Source: an uncultured Pelagibacteraceae bacterium (GTDB lineage: Bacteria > Pseudomonadota > Alphaproteobacteria > Pelagibacterales > Pelagibacteraceae). Taken from it: a stretch of DNA of 64,000 bases. The notes under the pieces were generated by a model. It had not been told where the DNA came from. It searched no databases and saw only the letters and a list, made by a program, of their open reading frames with translations. The first letter of the stretch is position 1. The number at the start of each line of letters is the position of its first letter. The stretch is from assembly GCA_902556905.1 (NCBI GenBank), contig CACDYK010000005.1, positions 1-64,000 of the forward strand, written 5' to 3'. The translations under genes and the position numbers were made by a program. Positions 1 to 6,681 of this stretch are shown one piece after another.

Positions 1-901
1 GCTTGGGCGGAGGTGTACCCCAAGTAAAACGTTGGTAAGGATCATTGGTGGGATTGAAACCAGTGCTCCAAGTTTTTGAAGAAAAAGGTGGATTAGCTAC
101 TACATAATCATAAGATCGAAGATTATTTCCATCAAGAAACTTAGGTGTTGATAACGTACTACCACCACTTAAAATATTTGCTGTTGGAAAATCATGAAGT
201 ATCATATTCATACGAGCAAGTCCTCCTGTAGTTACGTCCATTTCTTGACCTTCCAGTGTAATTTGTTTTTCAGACTCAGAGGCTACTTTTAATAATAAAG
301 AACCAGATCCACATGTTGGATCATAAGCTGTAGTACTTGCTCTAGAGTTTTTAGGTGAAATTCCAATAACTTTTGCAATAATATAACTGACCTCTGAGGG
401 TGTATAAAACTGCCCTTTGCTTTTGCCGCTCTCAGTAGCAAAGTTTTTCATTAAATACTCGTATGCGTCTCCTAAAATGTCATCGTTCTCTGCTTGGTTT
501 TTAGAAAAATTAAGCTCAGGATTTTCAAAAATAGCTATAAGATTACTAAGACGCTCGACCTTATCATTTCCTTCGCCTAACTTAGTTGAGTCATTAAAAT
601 TTGGAAAATCACCACTACTTAGTTTTGTATTTTCATTTATTAAAGGTTGAATTATTTCAGTATTAATCTTTTCACCAATATTAGAATTTCCCTTGAGAGC
701 AACCATATCTTTGAAGCTGGCACCTTTAGGAATAATGACAGGCGGTGCAAAACTTTGGGCATCACCGTACTTATCGCTGATATATTTAATGAAGAGCATG
801 AAGAGGACATAGTCTTTATATTGACTAGCATCCATACCTCCTCGTAACTCGTCACATGAGGCCCATATAGAAGCATATAAATCTGTTTTTTTTAGAGCCA
901 T
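1..901 (-). CDS. hsdM: type I restriction-modification DNA methyltransferase subunit M (N-terminal 300 residues)
   Basis: N6-adenine methylase subunit of a type I restriction-modification system. The first 300 residues read cleanly from an ATG at 899-901; the rest lies beyond the left edge (family length is about 500). Residues 1-150 match the helical HsdM N-terminal domain. Residues 194-200 are DPTCGSG (SAM-binding motif I), and residues 270-273 are NPPF (catalytic motif IV). On this strand hsdS and hsdR would be expected further left, outside the window. An unknown gene ends 10 bases upstream and is probably co-transcribed. The gene opens the accessory region of the window. The family call is secure; specificity cannot be judged without HsdS. 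Confidence 0.95.
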   Translation of the reverse strand, partial: MALKKTDLYASIWASCDELRGGMDASQYKDYVLFMLFIKYISDKYGDAQSFAPPVIIPKGASFKDMVALKGNSNIGEKINTEIIQPLINENTKLSSGDFPNFNDSTKLGEGNDKVERLSNLIAIFENPELNFSKNQAENDDILGDAYEYLMKNFATESGKSKGQFYTPSEVSYIIAKVIGISPKNSRASTTAYDPTCGSGSLLLKVASESEKQITLEGQEMDVTTGGLARMNMILHDFPTANILSGGSTLSTPKFLDGNNLRSYDYVVANPPFSSKTWSTGFNPTNDPYQRFTWGTPPPK

Positions 902-911
902 TATTTTTTAT

Positions 912-1844
912 TTAATTATTAATTTTCTTGAAATTTTCATACCTTATTTTATCTATATCATCTAAACCTAATTTTTTTCTTTTCTCATCTATTTTTTTTT
1001 TATTTATTGTTTGATCAAGTATTTCTTTTGCATAATCTGGATTAATGCTAAAAAATTTAACAATATAATCTCTATCATTATCAAATTTAGCAATAACTTT
1101 ATCTTTATATTTTGGAAATAAATCAGTTACTAAAAAATTATTAACTATATTAAATACATACGCAATATCATGAAAGAAATATTCATTAACTTCATTTGAG
1201 TAAAACATTGTAGCTTTGTATCCTGATGAGTTCCATTTTTCTTCATAATCATTTTGATACATAAGCATGGAATCTGAAGCTGGATGAGTTAGATTTGAGA
1301 TTTCATCATAAAGCTCTTCAAAATAAGTTTTTGAGTCTTCAGGGTATCTTTTCCAAATTTCAAAAAAATATATGTTAAGATATCTGATGCCATCCATAAG
1401 ATGTGTTCTTTTATGATCAATAGCAATTTCGGACTCATTAGCACTAATACCCCAGTAAGCACTTTCCTTTGATAGTTTTAAAAAATTTTTGTTTATAAGA
1501 TGTTTTTCTAGTTCTGTAGTTTTAAGAGCAAACATACCAAAATGTTCGAGAAGAGCTCTTGTTAATACTATTGCACTAGCATAACTTTTTATGTTTATTG
1601 ATGATATAATTGAATTTATTAGATCTTTAAATTTCAACACTTTGGTATCAACATATTCGTGAATACCTGCCTCAACATTAAAGACTACACTCCCAATATC
1701 ATGGGACTCTTTGTTGCTCATTTTTGTAACCGTTTTTGTTTGTGAAAAATTTTCTAAAAAAGATATTTCTTCATAAACTTCATCTAACTTTCTAAAGTTT
1801 TTTTCAAAATAATTTATAAATCTTTGATTGGTTATTTTAATCAT
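912..1844 (-). CDS. unknown helical protein upstream of hsdM
   Basis: I do not recognise this 310-residue protein. It is rich in Lys, Glu, Ile and Asn, appears largely helical, and has no signal peptide or membrane segment. Residues around 125-140 read LTRALLEHFGMFAL and a later stretch reads ISNLTHPAS. This pairing recalls DUF5677/Abi-like helical proteins, and RALLEH fits a loose R-x4-H HEPN pattern, but both are weak resemblances. The C-terminus is highly charged (KKKIDEKRKK). The gene stops 10 bases before hsdM on the same strand, so it is likely the first gene of that operon. It could be an accessory defence protein, a regulator or an unrelated passenger. Confidence 0.75.
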   Translation of the reverse strand: MIKITNQRFINYFEKNFRKLDEVYEEISFLENFSQTKTVTKMSNKESHDIGSVVFNVEAGIHEYVDTKVLKFKDLINSIISSINIKSYASAIVLTRALLEHFGMFALKTTELEKHLINKNFLKLSKESAYWGISANESEIAIDHKRTHLMDGIRYLNIYFFEIWKRYPEDSKTYFEELYDEISNLTHPASDSMLMYQNDYEEKWNSSGYKATMFYSNEVNEYFFHDIAYVFNIVNNFLVTDLFPKYKDKVIAKFDNDRDYIVKFFSINPDYAKEILDQTINKKKIDEKRKKLGLDDIDKIRYENFKKINN

Positions 1845-1957
1845 AACTTTTAAAATCTACATTTAGAATGCCTTTATGAAAACAAATTTATGGCTGATTA
1901 AAAACAAATATTAATGATTTTAATAGAATCATGCATTGGATTTCATTCCTTTTCACC

Positions 1958-1998
1958 CGTTTACGTTTTTTTTCATTATCTCCCTTGCTACGTAAACC
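1958..1998. repeat. 8-base inverted repeat in the divergent intergenic region
   Basis: GTTTACGT at 1959-1966 is matched by ACGTAAAC at 1990-1997, with a T-rich 23-base spacer. It lies between the divergent promoters of the hsdM-side operon and the four-gene operon starting at 2083. It could be an operator, a weak hairpin or a junction scar. Otherwise the 238-base intergenic stretch (1845-2082) shows only AT-rich sequence and the Shine-Dalgarno AGGAG at 2069-2073 for the next gene. Confidence 0.35.
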
Positions 1999-2082
1999 TC
2001 TTGATATGAAGAGGAGTGAAACCATCACAAACTACAAACTACTAACCATTAAAAAATCAATCAATAATAGGAGTTCCGTTAT

Positions 2083-2268
2083 ATGGAAATAGACCGAGTT
2101 GCCAAGATTTGTCACGTAAGTGCTTATGTGGCTTACGAACATTGTGAACCAGTTTATAAAAAAACCTTTAAATTCGAAATCAATCCCGGTACCCATAATA
2201 GTATTATTTGGGATAAAATAATAAAAATCCTTAAAAAGAATGGAATAAAAGTGGAGCTCAAATCATGA
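2083..2268 (+). CDS. small unknown protein, first gene of a four-gene operon
   Basis: A 61-residue protein that I do not recognise. The start is supported by AGGAG at 2069-2073, nine bases before the ATG. It contains two Cys/His-bearing stretches (KICHVSAYV and YEHCEPVY) and a basic C-terminus. It has no signal peptide. Its stop overlaps the next start by four bases (ATGA at 2265-2268), implying translational coupling with the secreted protein that follows. It could be a small regulator or a structural partner of the downstream envelope proteins; nothing in the sequence decides. Confidence 0.65.
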   Translation: MEIDRVAKICHVSAYVAYEHCEPVYKKTFKFEINPGTHNSIIWDKIIKILKKNGIKVELKS

Positions 2269-2828
2269 GACGCTTTTTTATATTTATATCCTTACACTTA
2301 TTTCTCTTCCTGTTAGTTATTGTCTATCAAGCTCAAGCAGAAGAGGAAGAGTGGAGTATAGATAGATATGAAACATTATCGTATGCTCGTGTAAGTGGAG
2401 AAGTTACTCATGGTGATAATCTTAACTTTTGGATAAGAACTCAGGACAATTGTGAAAAAGTTTATAATACATTTACTGTTTATACTTACGAGAAACCAGG
2501 GGATATTAAGCAATTATTGGATAAAAATATTCCAATTAAGATAAATGGTGAAGAGATCACAGCTAAAGTTCAAGATATAGCACCGTTTTTAATGGGTTAC
2601 CGTGTTCATCTTAGTTTAGGTTCTTATCCTATCAGGGAATATATTTATTTTCTTAAGGAATTTTATGATGAGTTTCAAAAATATGAAATTGAAATTGTTG
2701 ATGGACTAAATTTTAAGGCATCTAAGTATTTTGACATTCGATCTAATAGTTGGAAATTAGATAAGCTAGTTCCTTCAGTGTTAGAAGCTAATAAGCTTTG
2801 CAGAGAATTTTCACATAAAAAATTATGA
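2265..2828 (+). CDS. unknown secreted protein
   Basis: A 187-residue protein of unknown family. It begins MRRFFIF followed by a hydrophobic segment to about residue 22 and QAQA, a typical signal peptide with a signal peptidase I site near residue 25. The mature part is acidic and contains two cysteines (DNCEKVY and NKLCREF), compatible with one disulfide bond in the periplasm. It overlaps its neighbours by four bases on each side, so it sits inside a tightly coupled operon. No catalytic motif is visible. Confidence 0.75.
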   Translation: MRRFFIFISLHLFLFLLVIVYQAQAEEEEWSIDRYETLSYARVSGEVTHGDNLNFWIRTQDNCEKVYNTFTVYTYEKPGDIKQLLDKNIPIKINGEEITAKVQDIAPFLMGYRVHLSLGSYPIREYIYFLKEFYDEFQKYEIEIVDGLNFKASKYFDIRSNSWKLDKLVPSVLEANKLCREFSHKKL

Positions 2829-3022
2829 TAAATGATTTTTTTAATTGGTGTGTGTTAGTTCTTGAAATTATGGCTGAACATACTGGAATGTCATATGAGT
2901 TAATCAACATCCTTATTTTTGTTATTTTACAACCTTTATTGATTGCAATCTTTTTTTATTTGTGGCGAAGAGAAAGACATAAATTTAGAGAAATCAGTGA
3001 TTTTTATGATTTTCGTAAATGA
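2825..3022 (+). CDS. small single-pass membrane protein, unknown
   Basis: A 65-residue protein with one strong hydrophobic segment at about residues 26-45 (ELINILIFVILQPLLIAIFF), followed by a basic stretch (WRRERHKFREI) that should lie in the cytoplasm. It starts and ends in four-base overlaps (2825-2828 and 3019-3022). I do not recognise the family. Small membrane proteins placed between two secreted proteins are often anchors or holin-like factors, but that is a guess. Confidence 0.65.
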   Translation: MINDFFNWCVLVLEIMAEHTGMSYELINILIFVILQPLLIAIFFYLWRRERHKFREISDFYDFRK

Positions 3023-3396
3023 GAAAAATAATTATTTTAATCTTACTTATTTGGCCAAATTTTTCAGTAGCTGATCAAGGTATTGAAATAACTTGTGTTA
3101 ATATGAAATCGGCACTGTTTGGTAGAAAGTATAAACCCCTTAATTTCAAGCTAGAAACTACTGCATTTCATTATTTTGATGATCAAAAAGGTCAATTTCA
3201 AACCATCAAGAGTAGTGAATTAGACACAGGTGAAGATTACTTTACTGCTAGATTTAAAGATTATGAATTAGGATTTCAGCTAATTTTATTTGAAGGTGAA
3301 GAAAAACCTCGAATGACTATGTCTAAATATGATTTTAAGAATAATAAATTTTTAGAACATTATGCGTGCGATGTAGTAAGAAAATATATAAAATAA
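3019..3396 (+). CDS. unknown secreted protein, last gene of the four-gene operon
   Basis: A 125-residue protein with a short signal peptide (MRKIIILILLIWPNFSVA, cleavage expected after residue 18). The mature part is mixed alpha/beta in character and has two cysteines (ITCVNM and YACDVV), one near each end, which may form a disulfide. The start overlaps the previous stop by four bases. The family is not recognised. Together with the protein at 2265 it suggests an operon acting in the cell envelope. Confidence 0.7.
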   Translation: MRKIIILILLIWPNFSVADQGIEITCVNMKSALFGRKYKPLNFKLETTAFHYFDDQKGQFQTIKSSELDTGEDYFTARFKDYELGFQLILFEGEEKPRMTMSKYDFKNNKFLEHYACDVVRKYIK

Positions 3397-3405
3397 AATT
3401 ATGTA

Positions 3406-3532
3406 ATAGGATTTTATAGGATAACTCGATTTAAACTCGATTTAAGAAAGATAAAACAAGAAATGGGACGGTGTGAATAAAGAAAACGCAAGTAAACTGT
3501 GGAAAATCATACAGGAAGCTGGCGATTATTTG
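3406..3532 (+). repeat. left copy of a ~125-base direct repeat
   Basis: This segment is a diverged duplicate of 4221-4346. Both begin with the 17 bases TAGGATTTTATAGGATA. Both then carry a short internal tandem repeat (ACTCGATTTA twice here, ACTAGAAATG twice in the right copy) and run into a GTG start and about 20 near-identical codons. The two copies flank the DUF1330 gene. It fills part of the 359-base gap 3397-3755; the remainder of that gap holds a third scrap of the repeat at 3646-3670 and no gene I can support. Confidence 0.8.
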
Positions 3533-3541
3533 GGGTGCTAG
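3473..3541 (+). pseudogene. truncated copy of the 75-residue gene at 4287
   Basis: From a GTG at 3473 the reading frame gives a peptide matching the first 20 residues of the protein at 4287 (NKENASKLWKIIQEAGDYL) and then ends at TAG, 3539-3541. All changes within the shared codons are silent or conservative, so the two copies diverged recently or under constraint before this one was cut. The 3' part of the gene is missing. It is a remnant, not a functional gene. Confidence 0.8.
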
Positions 3542-3645
3542 TGGAACAAACTAATCCACATTAACCGACATTAAACTACATTAATTATAGGGATATTAAA
3601 AAGTTAGCTTGAAATAAATCGCTCAGAGACTCATCAATTTAAACA

Positions 3646-3670
3646 AGAAACTAGAAATGAAACTAGAAAT
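3646..3670 (+). repeat. third partial copy of the repeat upstream segment
   Basis: The 21 bases from 3650 repeat the tandem unit ACTAGAAATG seen at 4237-4257 in the right-hand repeat copy, and the following ~12 bases (GAGATAAA) also match. No coding copy follows here. This indicates more than one duplication event in 3400-4350. Confidence 0.6.
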
Positions 3671-3755
3671 ATTTGAGATAAATCAAATAGCTATTTTTAA
3701 AGCAAATAGACACATGGTTCAGGATTTGTTACATTAAAATATAAAGGAGAAAATT

Positions 3756-4043
3756 ATGAGCAAAGGATATTTGATAGCACATCTTAAAGTACACGATAAA
3801 GAAGGTATGGAAAAGTTTAAACAAATGTCTGGACCAACTATTGGAGAGCACGGTGGCAAAGTTCTTGTTCGTGAACCCAGTCCTGACGTAAGAGAAGGTG
3901 AAAATTTAGGTACTGTTATATTAATTGAATTTGAAAGCATTGATGCTGCTCGTAAATTCTATGAGTCAGAAAAATATCAAGCGGCTAAAGCGGTTAGAGA
4001 ATTAGCGGCCAAAGCTCATCTAGTTTTAGTTGAGGGGAATTAA
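3756..4043 (+). CDS. DUF1330 domain protein
   Basis: A 95-residue protein of the DUF1330 family (dimeric alpha-beta barrel fold). The characteristic pattern is visible: GYLIAHLKVHD at the N-terminus, a GGKVLVREP strand, and a conserved F-x-S/DAARKFYESEKYQ helix followed by the AKAHLVLVEG end. Its length equals the usual family length. AAGGAG eight bases upstream supports the start. The biochemical role of the family is not established. The gene lies between two direct repeat copies (3406-3532 and 4221-4346), so it may have arrived with, or been trapped by, a duplication. Confidence 0.92.
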   Translation: MSKGYLIAHLKVHDKEGMEKFKQMSGPTIGEHGGKVLVREPSPDVREGENLGTVILIEFESIDAARKFYESEKYQAAKAVRELAAKAHLVLVEGN

Positions 4044-4046
4044 AAC

Positions 4047-4130
4047 TCAGCTAATTAAAATTTGATGCATTACACGTCCTGGCATAAGGGTAAAAAAACC
4101 TGCTACGATTAACGCAAATAAAGATACGTC
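4047..4130 (-). pseudogene. C-terminal scrap of a membrane protein gene
   Basis: On the minus strand this frame reads DVSLFALIVAGFFTLMPGRV and seven further residues before a stop at 4047-4049; a stop codon precedes it directly at 4131-4133. The hydrophobic run ending in LMPGR-x-MH looks like the tail of a small integral membrane protein. There is no start codon or upstream coding sequence, so it can only be a leftover 3' end. The match is by appearance only. Confidence 0.35.
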
Positions 4131-4220
4131 TTAAATGGATTAAGAATAACTTAGAAGAATATTTAAAGATGACTACATTTAAATAATTAAAAAATCTCTA
4201 TTGATACTGGTTACAATTTA

Positions 4221-4346
4221 TAGGATTTTATAGGATACTAGAAATGAAACTAGAAATGGACGAGATAAAACAATAAAAATGAAGGTGTGAACAAAGAAAA
4301 CGCAAGTAAACTCTGGAAAATTATTCAGGAAGCTGGCGATTATTTG
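4221..4346 (+). repeat. right copy of the ~125-base direct repeat
   Basis: Partner of 3406-3532, offset by about 815 bases. It supplies the upstream region and the first 20 codons of the intact 75-residue gene. The internal tandem unit ACTAGAAATG occurs twice in it. The stretch between the DUF1330 gene and this repeat (4044-4220) holds only the membrane-protein scrap and AT-rich sequence. Confidence 0.8.
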
Positions 4347-4514
4347 GTGGGTCAACTACCTGACCACCCAAACCATCCTAAAGGTAGAAATTCCTACGCT
4401 CATGTTGCAATTTGTGTGAAAGATCATTTTAATGCTAGTTATAAAGATATCCCTGACGAAAAGTTTGAAGAAGTTGTAAATTATATTGAATTTTTAAAAC
4501 AAAATCCTAATTAG
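4287..4514 (+). CDS. small protein with phage antirepressor C-terminal-like character
   Basis: A 75-residue protein starting at GTG (4287), preceded by GAAGG. Its C-terminal half (GRNSYAHV, then SYKDIPDEKFEEVVNYIEFL) has the shape of the C-terminal domain of phage antirepressor or Rha/ORF6C-type proteins, where an SYKDIP-x-E-x-F-EEA pattern is common. I offer this only as a resemblance. A truncated duplicate lies at 3473. The 3' end overlaps the end of the threonine aldolase gene by eight bases, tail to tail. It may be a phage-derived remnant that still has an open frame. Confidence 0.6.
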   Translation: MNKENASKLWKIIQEAGDYLVGQLPDHPNHPKGRNSYAHVAICVKDHFNASYKDIPDEKFEEVVNYIEFLKQNPN

Positions 4515-5559
4515 AATTTTTTAAAGTCTCTAGCAACCCATCAATATCTTCTTCTTGGGTGTTCCAAGCAGCAACCAATCGTACAGATTTACCGTCTAAC
4601 TCTTCTTCATTCATTTTATAACCCTCAGAATTTAAGTGTTCGATCATGTTTCTTGGAAATTTTGCAAAAACTTCGTTTGCTTCTGTTGGATATGAAAGTT
4701 TAATATCTGAATGAAGGACTAATCCATCACTTAATTTTTTTCCCATCTTATTTGCATGCTTTGCATTTCTAAGCCAGACATCATTTGAAATATAACCATC
4801 TAATTGAGCTGAAACAAAACGCATTTTAGATAATAAGTGCCCTGCTCTTTTCATTAAAAATGCAATGTTACCAACTAAATCTTTCTTAAAAAAAATTATT
4901 GCTTCAGCTGCAAGACAGCCATTTTTAGTTGCACCAAATGACAATACATCAATACCAGATTTCCAAGTCATTTCAGCAGGAGTTGCATCAAGAGAAACTA
5001 ATGCATTTGCAAATCTTGCCCCATCCATGTGCATATTAAGATTATGTTTATGAGCAACATCTGAAATCTCTTTAATTTCATCTAGTTGATAAACTTCTCC
5101 GGTTTCACAAACTTGTGTAATACTAACTGATGAAGGTTGTGTATGATGAACAATTCCTTTTCCACCAATTGCTTCGTCTAATTCTTTAGCAGTTATTTTT
5201 CCATTAATTCCTTTTAATGTAACTAGTTTTCCGCCTCCTGTATAAAACTCAGGAGCACCACATTCATCTGTATTTATATGAGATAACTTATGACAATAAA
5301 TGTTTCCAAATGATGGTGTCATTGTTGATAGTGCCAAGGCATTAGCTGCAGTGCCTGATGCAGTAGGAAAAACTATCACTTCTTTTTCAAAAATTTCTGA
5401 GAACTTTTCTTGTAATTCAGTAGAAATTTGGTCGTTTCCATATGGAGTGCTGTCACCATCATTTGCTTTTATAATTGCGTCCAAAACTTCTGGACAAGCA
5501 CCTGCAACATTGTCTGAAGCGAATTTTACCCGCTCCCTTTTTGTTTTAATTTTAGCCAT
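4507..5559 (-). CDS. ltaE: low-specificity L-threonine aldolase
   Basis: PLP enzyme of the beta-eliminating lyase family that splits threonine (or allo-threonine) to glycine and acetaldehyde. The fold-type I signature is clear: MHMDGARFANAL holds the conserved Asp-Gly-Ala-Arg, and SFGATKNG holds the PLP lysine. At 350 residues it has the family's usual length. I chose ATG at 5557-5559 (MAKIKTKRE) rather than a longer upstream frame, because that would run 90 bases into the preceding gene. It is last in a four-gene operon, one base after the amidinotransferase stop. Producing glycine fits the neighbouring glycine-consuming amidinotransferase. Confidence 0.92.
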   Translation of the reverse strand: MAKIKTKRERVKFASDNVAGACPEVLDAIIKANDGDSTPYGNDQISTELQEKFSEIFEKEVIVFPTASGTAANALALSTMTPSFGNIYCHKLSHINTDECGAPEFYTGGGKLVTLKGINGKITAKELDEAIGGKGIVHHTQPSSVSITQVCETGEVYQLDEIKEISDVAHKHNLNMHMDGARFANALVSLDATPAEMTWKSGIDVLSFGATKNGCLAAEAIIFFKKDLVGNIAFLMKRAGHLLSKMRFVSAQLDGYISNDVWLRNAKHANKMGKKLSDGLVLHSDIKLSYPTEANEVFAKFPRNMIEHLNSEGYKMNEEELDGKSVRLVAAWNTQEEDIDGLLETLKNSN

Positions 5560-5560
5560 A

Positions 5561-6673
5561 TTATTGTTTTGGAAAGTAATCTTTGAGAGTTCCTTCTCTA
5601 TTAACATCAGCCGTACAGCAATGTAAGCCTCCTCCAAATGCATAAGCATCACGCAATTCTACAGGGATGACTTCCATGCCTAATTTATCTAATTGCTCTT
5701 GCTGATAAACTTCACTTTTTTCAACACAAACAGTTTTAGGATCTAGAACTAGTACATTCATTGATAACCAAGTTGATGAATAACATAAAGGTGGTGGTTC
5801 ATTATGAGCAGGTTGTGCGCTATCAACAATTTCCCACCCATTATTTTCAAATAATTTTCTCTGTTCTTTTGGTAATCGTCTTTGAGGGTTATTAATTATT
5901 AACCCTTCTTTAATTGGAGTAAATGTTGCATCAATATGAATTGGGTAAGGATCACCTGGAAAATTAACTGCATGAACTCTGTGATCTTTGTAATGTCTTT
6001 TTAACCAATCAATCCCTTTTAAATTTGTTGTAAAACCATGTTGAACCACTAGATCTTTTCCAAATCTAAGCACATCTGCAGCATCAAATAATGGCTCTTC
6101 CTCTGTGGTTACAAAAAATTTATCTTCAGTCCATTCTAATCTTTTTTGAATACCAATTTTATCTGATAAATAATCTTTTCGATAATCTTTATCTGTAAGT
6201 CTTGGTTTTGGTGCTGACTCATGTCTCATATTTTGGTCCTGGTTATAATATTCTTGAAGCAAGGGTCGGTAACAAAGATATTCAAACCATCTACAACGGT
6301 AACTCATTGTAGCCTCTAAAATTTCATTTCCTACTGTAAGCAAAACATCTCTTGGAGGCATACAACCAAACATCGTCTCAGCTTCCCAATCTGGTGTTGA
6401 AGTTTTTTGATTAAAATCAATTGGAGAAGGACGATCTACTTTAACTCCTCGTTTAACAAGCATATTTGAAAAATCATCTAATAGTTGGTTTGCTTTATCG
6501 ACTGTGTCTTTAATTCTTGGGCCAAACTGGCCACGCATATCACTGTCTTCAGGAACTTTAGCATCAAGTGCTGGTTCAGGAGCTGGTATGCAAGTTCCAT
6601 CTGCTCTACCAACAATCACATGTTTCAATGGATCCCATTCATTCCAACTATTAACGATAGTTTTATCAGTCAT
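5561..6673 (-). CDS. L-arginine:glycine amidinotransferase family enzyme
   Basis: A 370-residue amidinotransferase related to GATM (EC 2.1.4.1) and to StrB1/CyrA. Such enzymes move the amidino group of arginine to glycine or another amine, giving guanidinoacetate and ornithine. Visible family features are the N-terminal NSWNEWDPL, the GDPYPIHIDATF segment with the catalytic His, and the C-terminal GGLHCCTAD with the nucleophilic Cys. It lies between creatinase (8 bases upstream) and threonine aldolase (1 base downstream), which supports a glycine/guanidino role. The acceptor could be another amine. Confidence 0.9.
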   Translation of the reverse strand: MTDKTIVNSWNEWDPLKHVIVGRADGTCIPAPEPALDAKVPEDSDMRGQFGPRIKDTVDKANQLLDDFSNMLVKRGVKVDRPSPIDFNQKTSTPDWEAETMFGCMPPRDVLLTVGNEILEATMSYRCRWFEYLCYRPLLQEYYNQDQNMRHESAPKPRLTDKDYRKDYLSDKIGIQKRLEWTEDKFFVTTEEEPLFDAADVLRFGKDLVVQHGFTTNLKGIDWLKRHYKDHRVHAVNFPGDPYPIHIDATFTPIKEGLIINNPQRRLPKEQRKLFENNGWEIVDSAQPAHNEPPPLCYSSTWLSMNVLVLDPKTVCVEKSEVYQQEQLDKLGMEVIPVELRDAYAFGGGLHCCTADVNREGTLKDYFPKQ

Positions 6674-6681
6674 AAAATATA

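Noticed and set aside
417..876. Open frames antisense to hsdM (417-650 +, 647-847 +) and a shifted one at 652-876 -
   Set aside because: The HsdM frame from 901 covers the whole stretch with its motifs; these are shadows in other frames.
5560..5652. Longer threonine aldolase reading frame starting at 5652
   Set aside because: It runs 90 bases into the amidinotransferase gene; the ATG at 5559 gives the standard N-terminus and a one-base gap.
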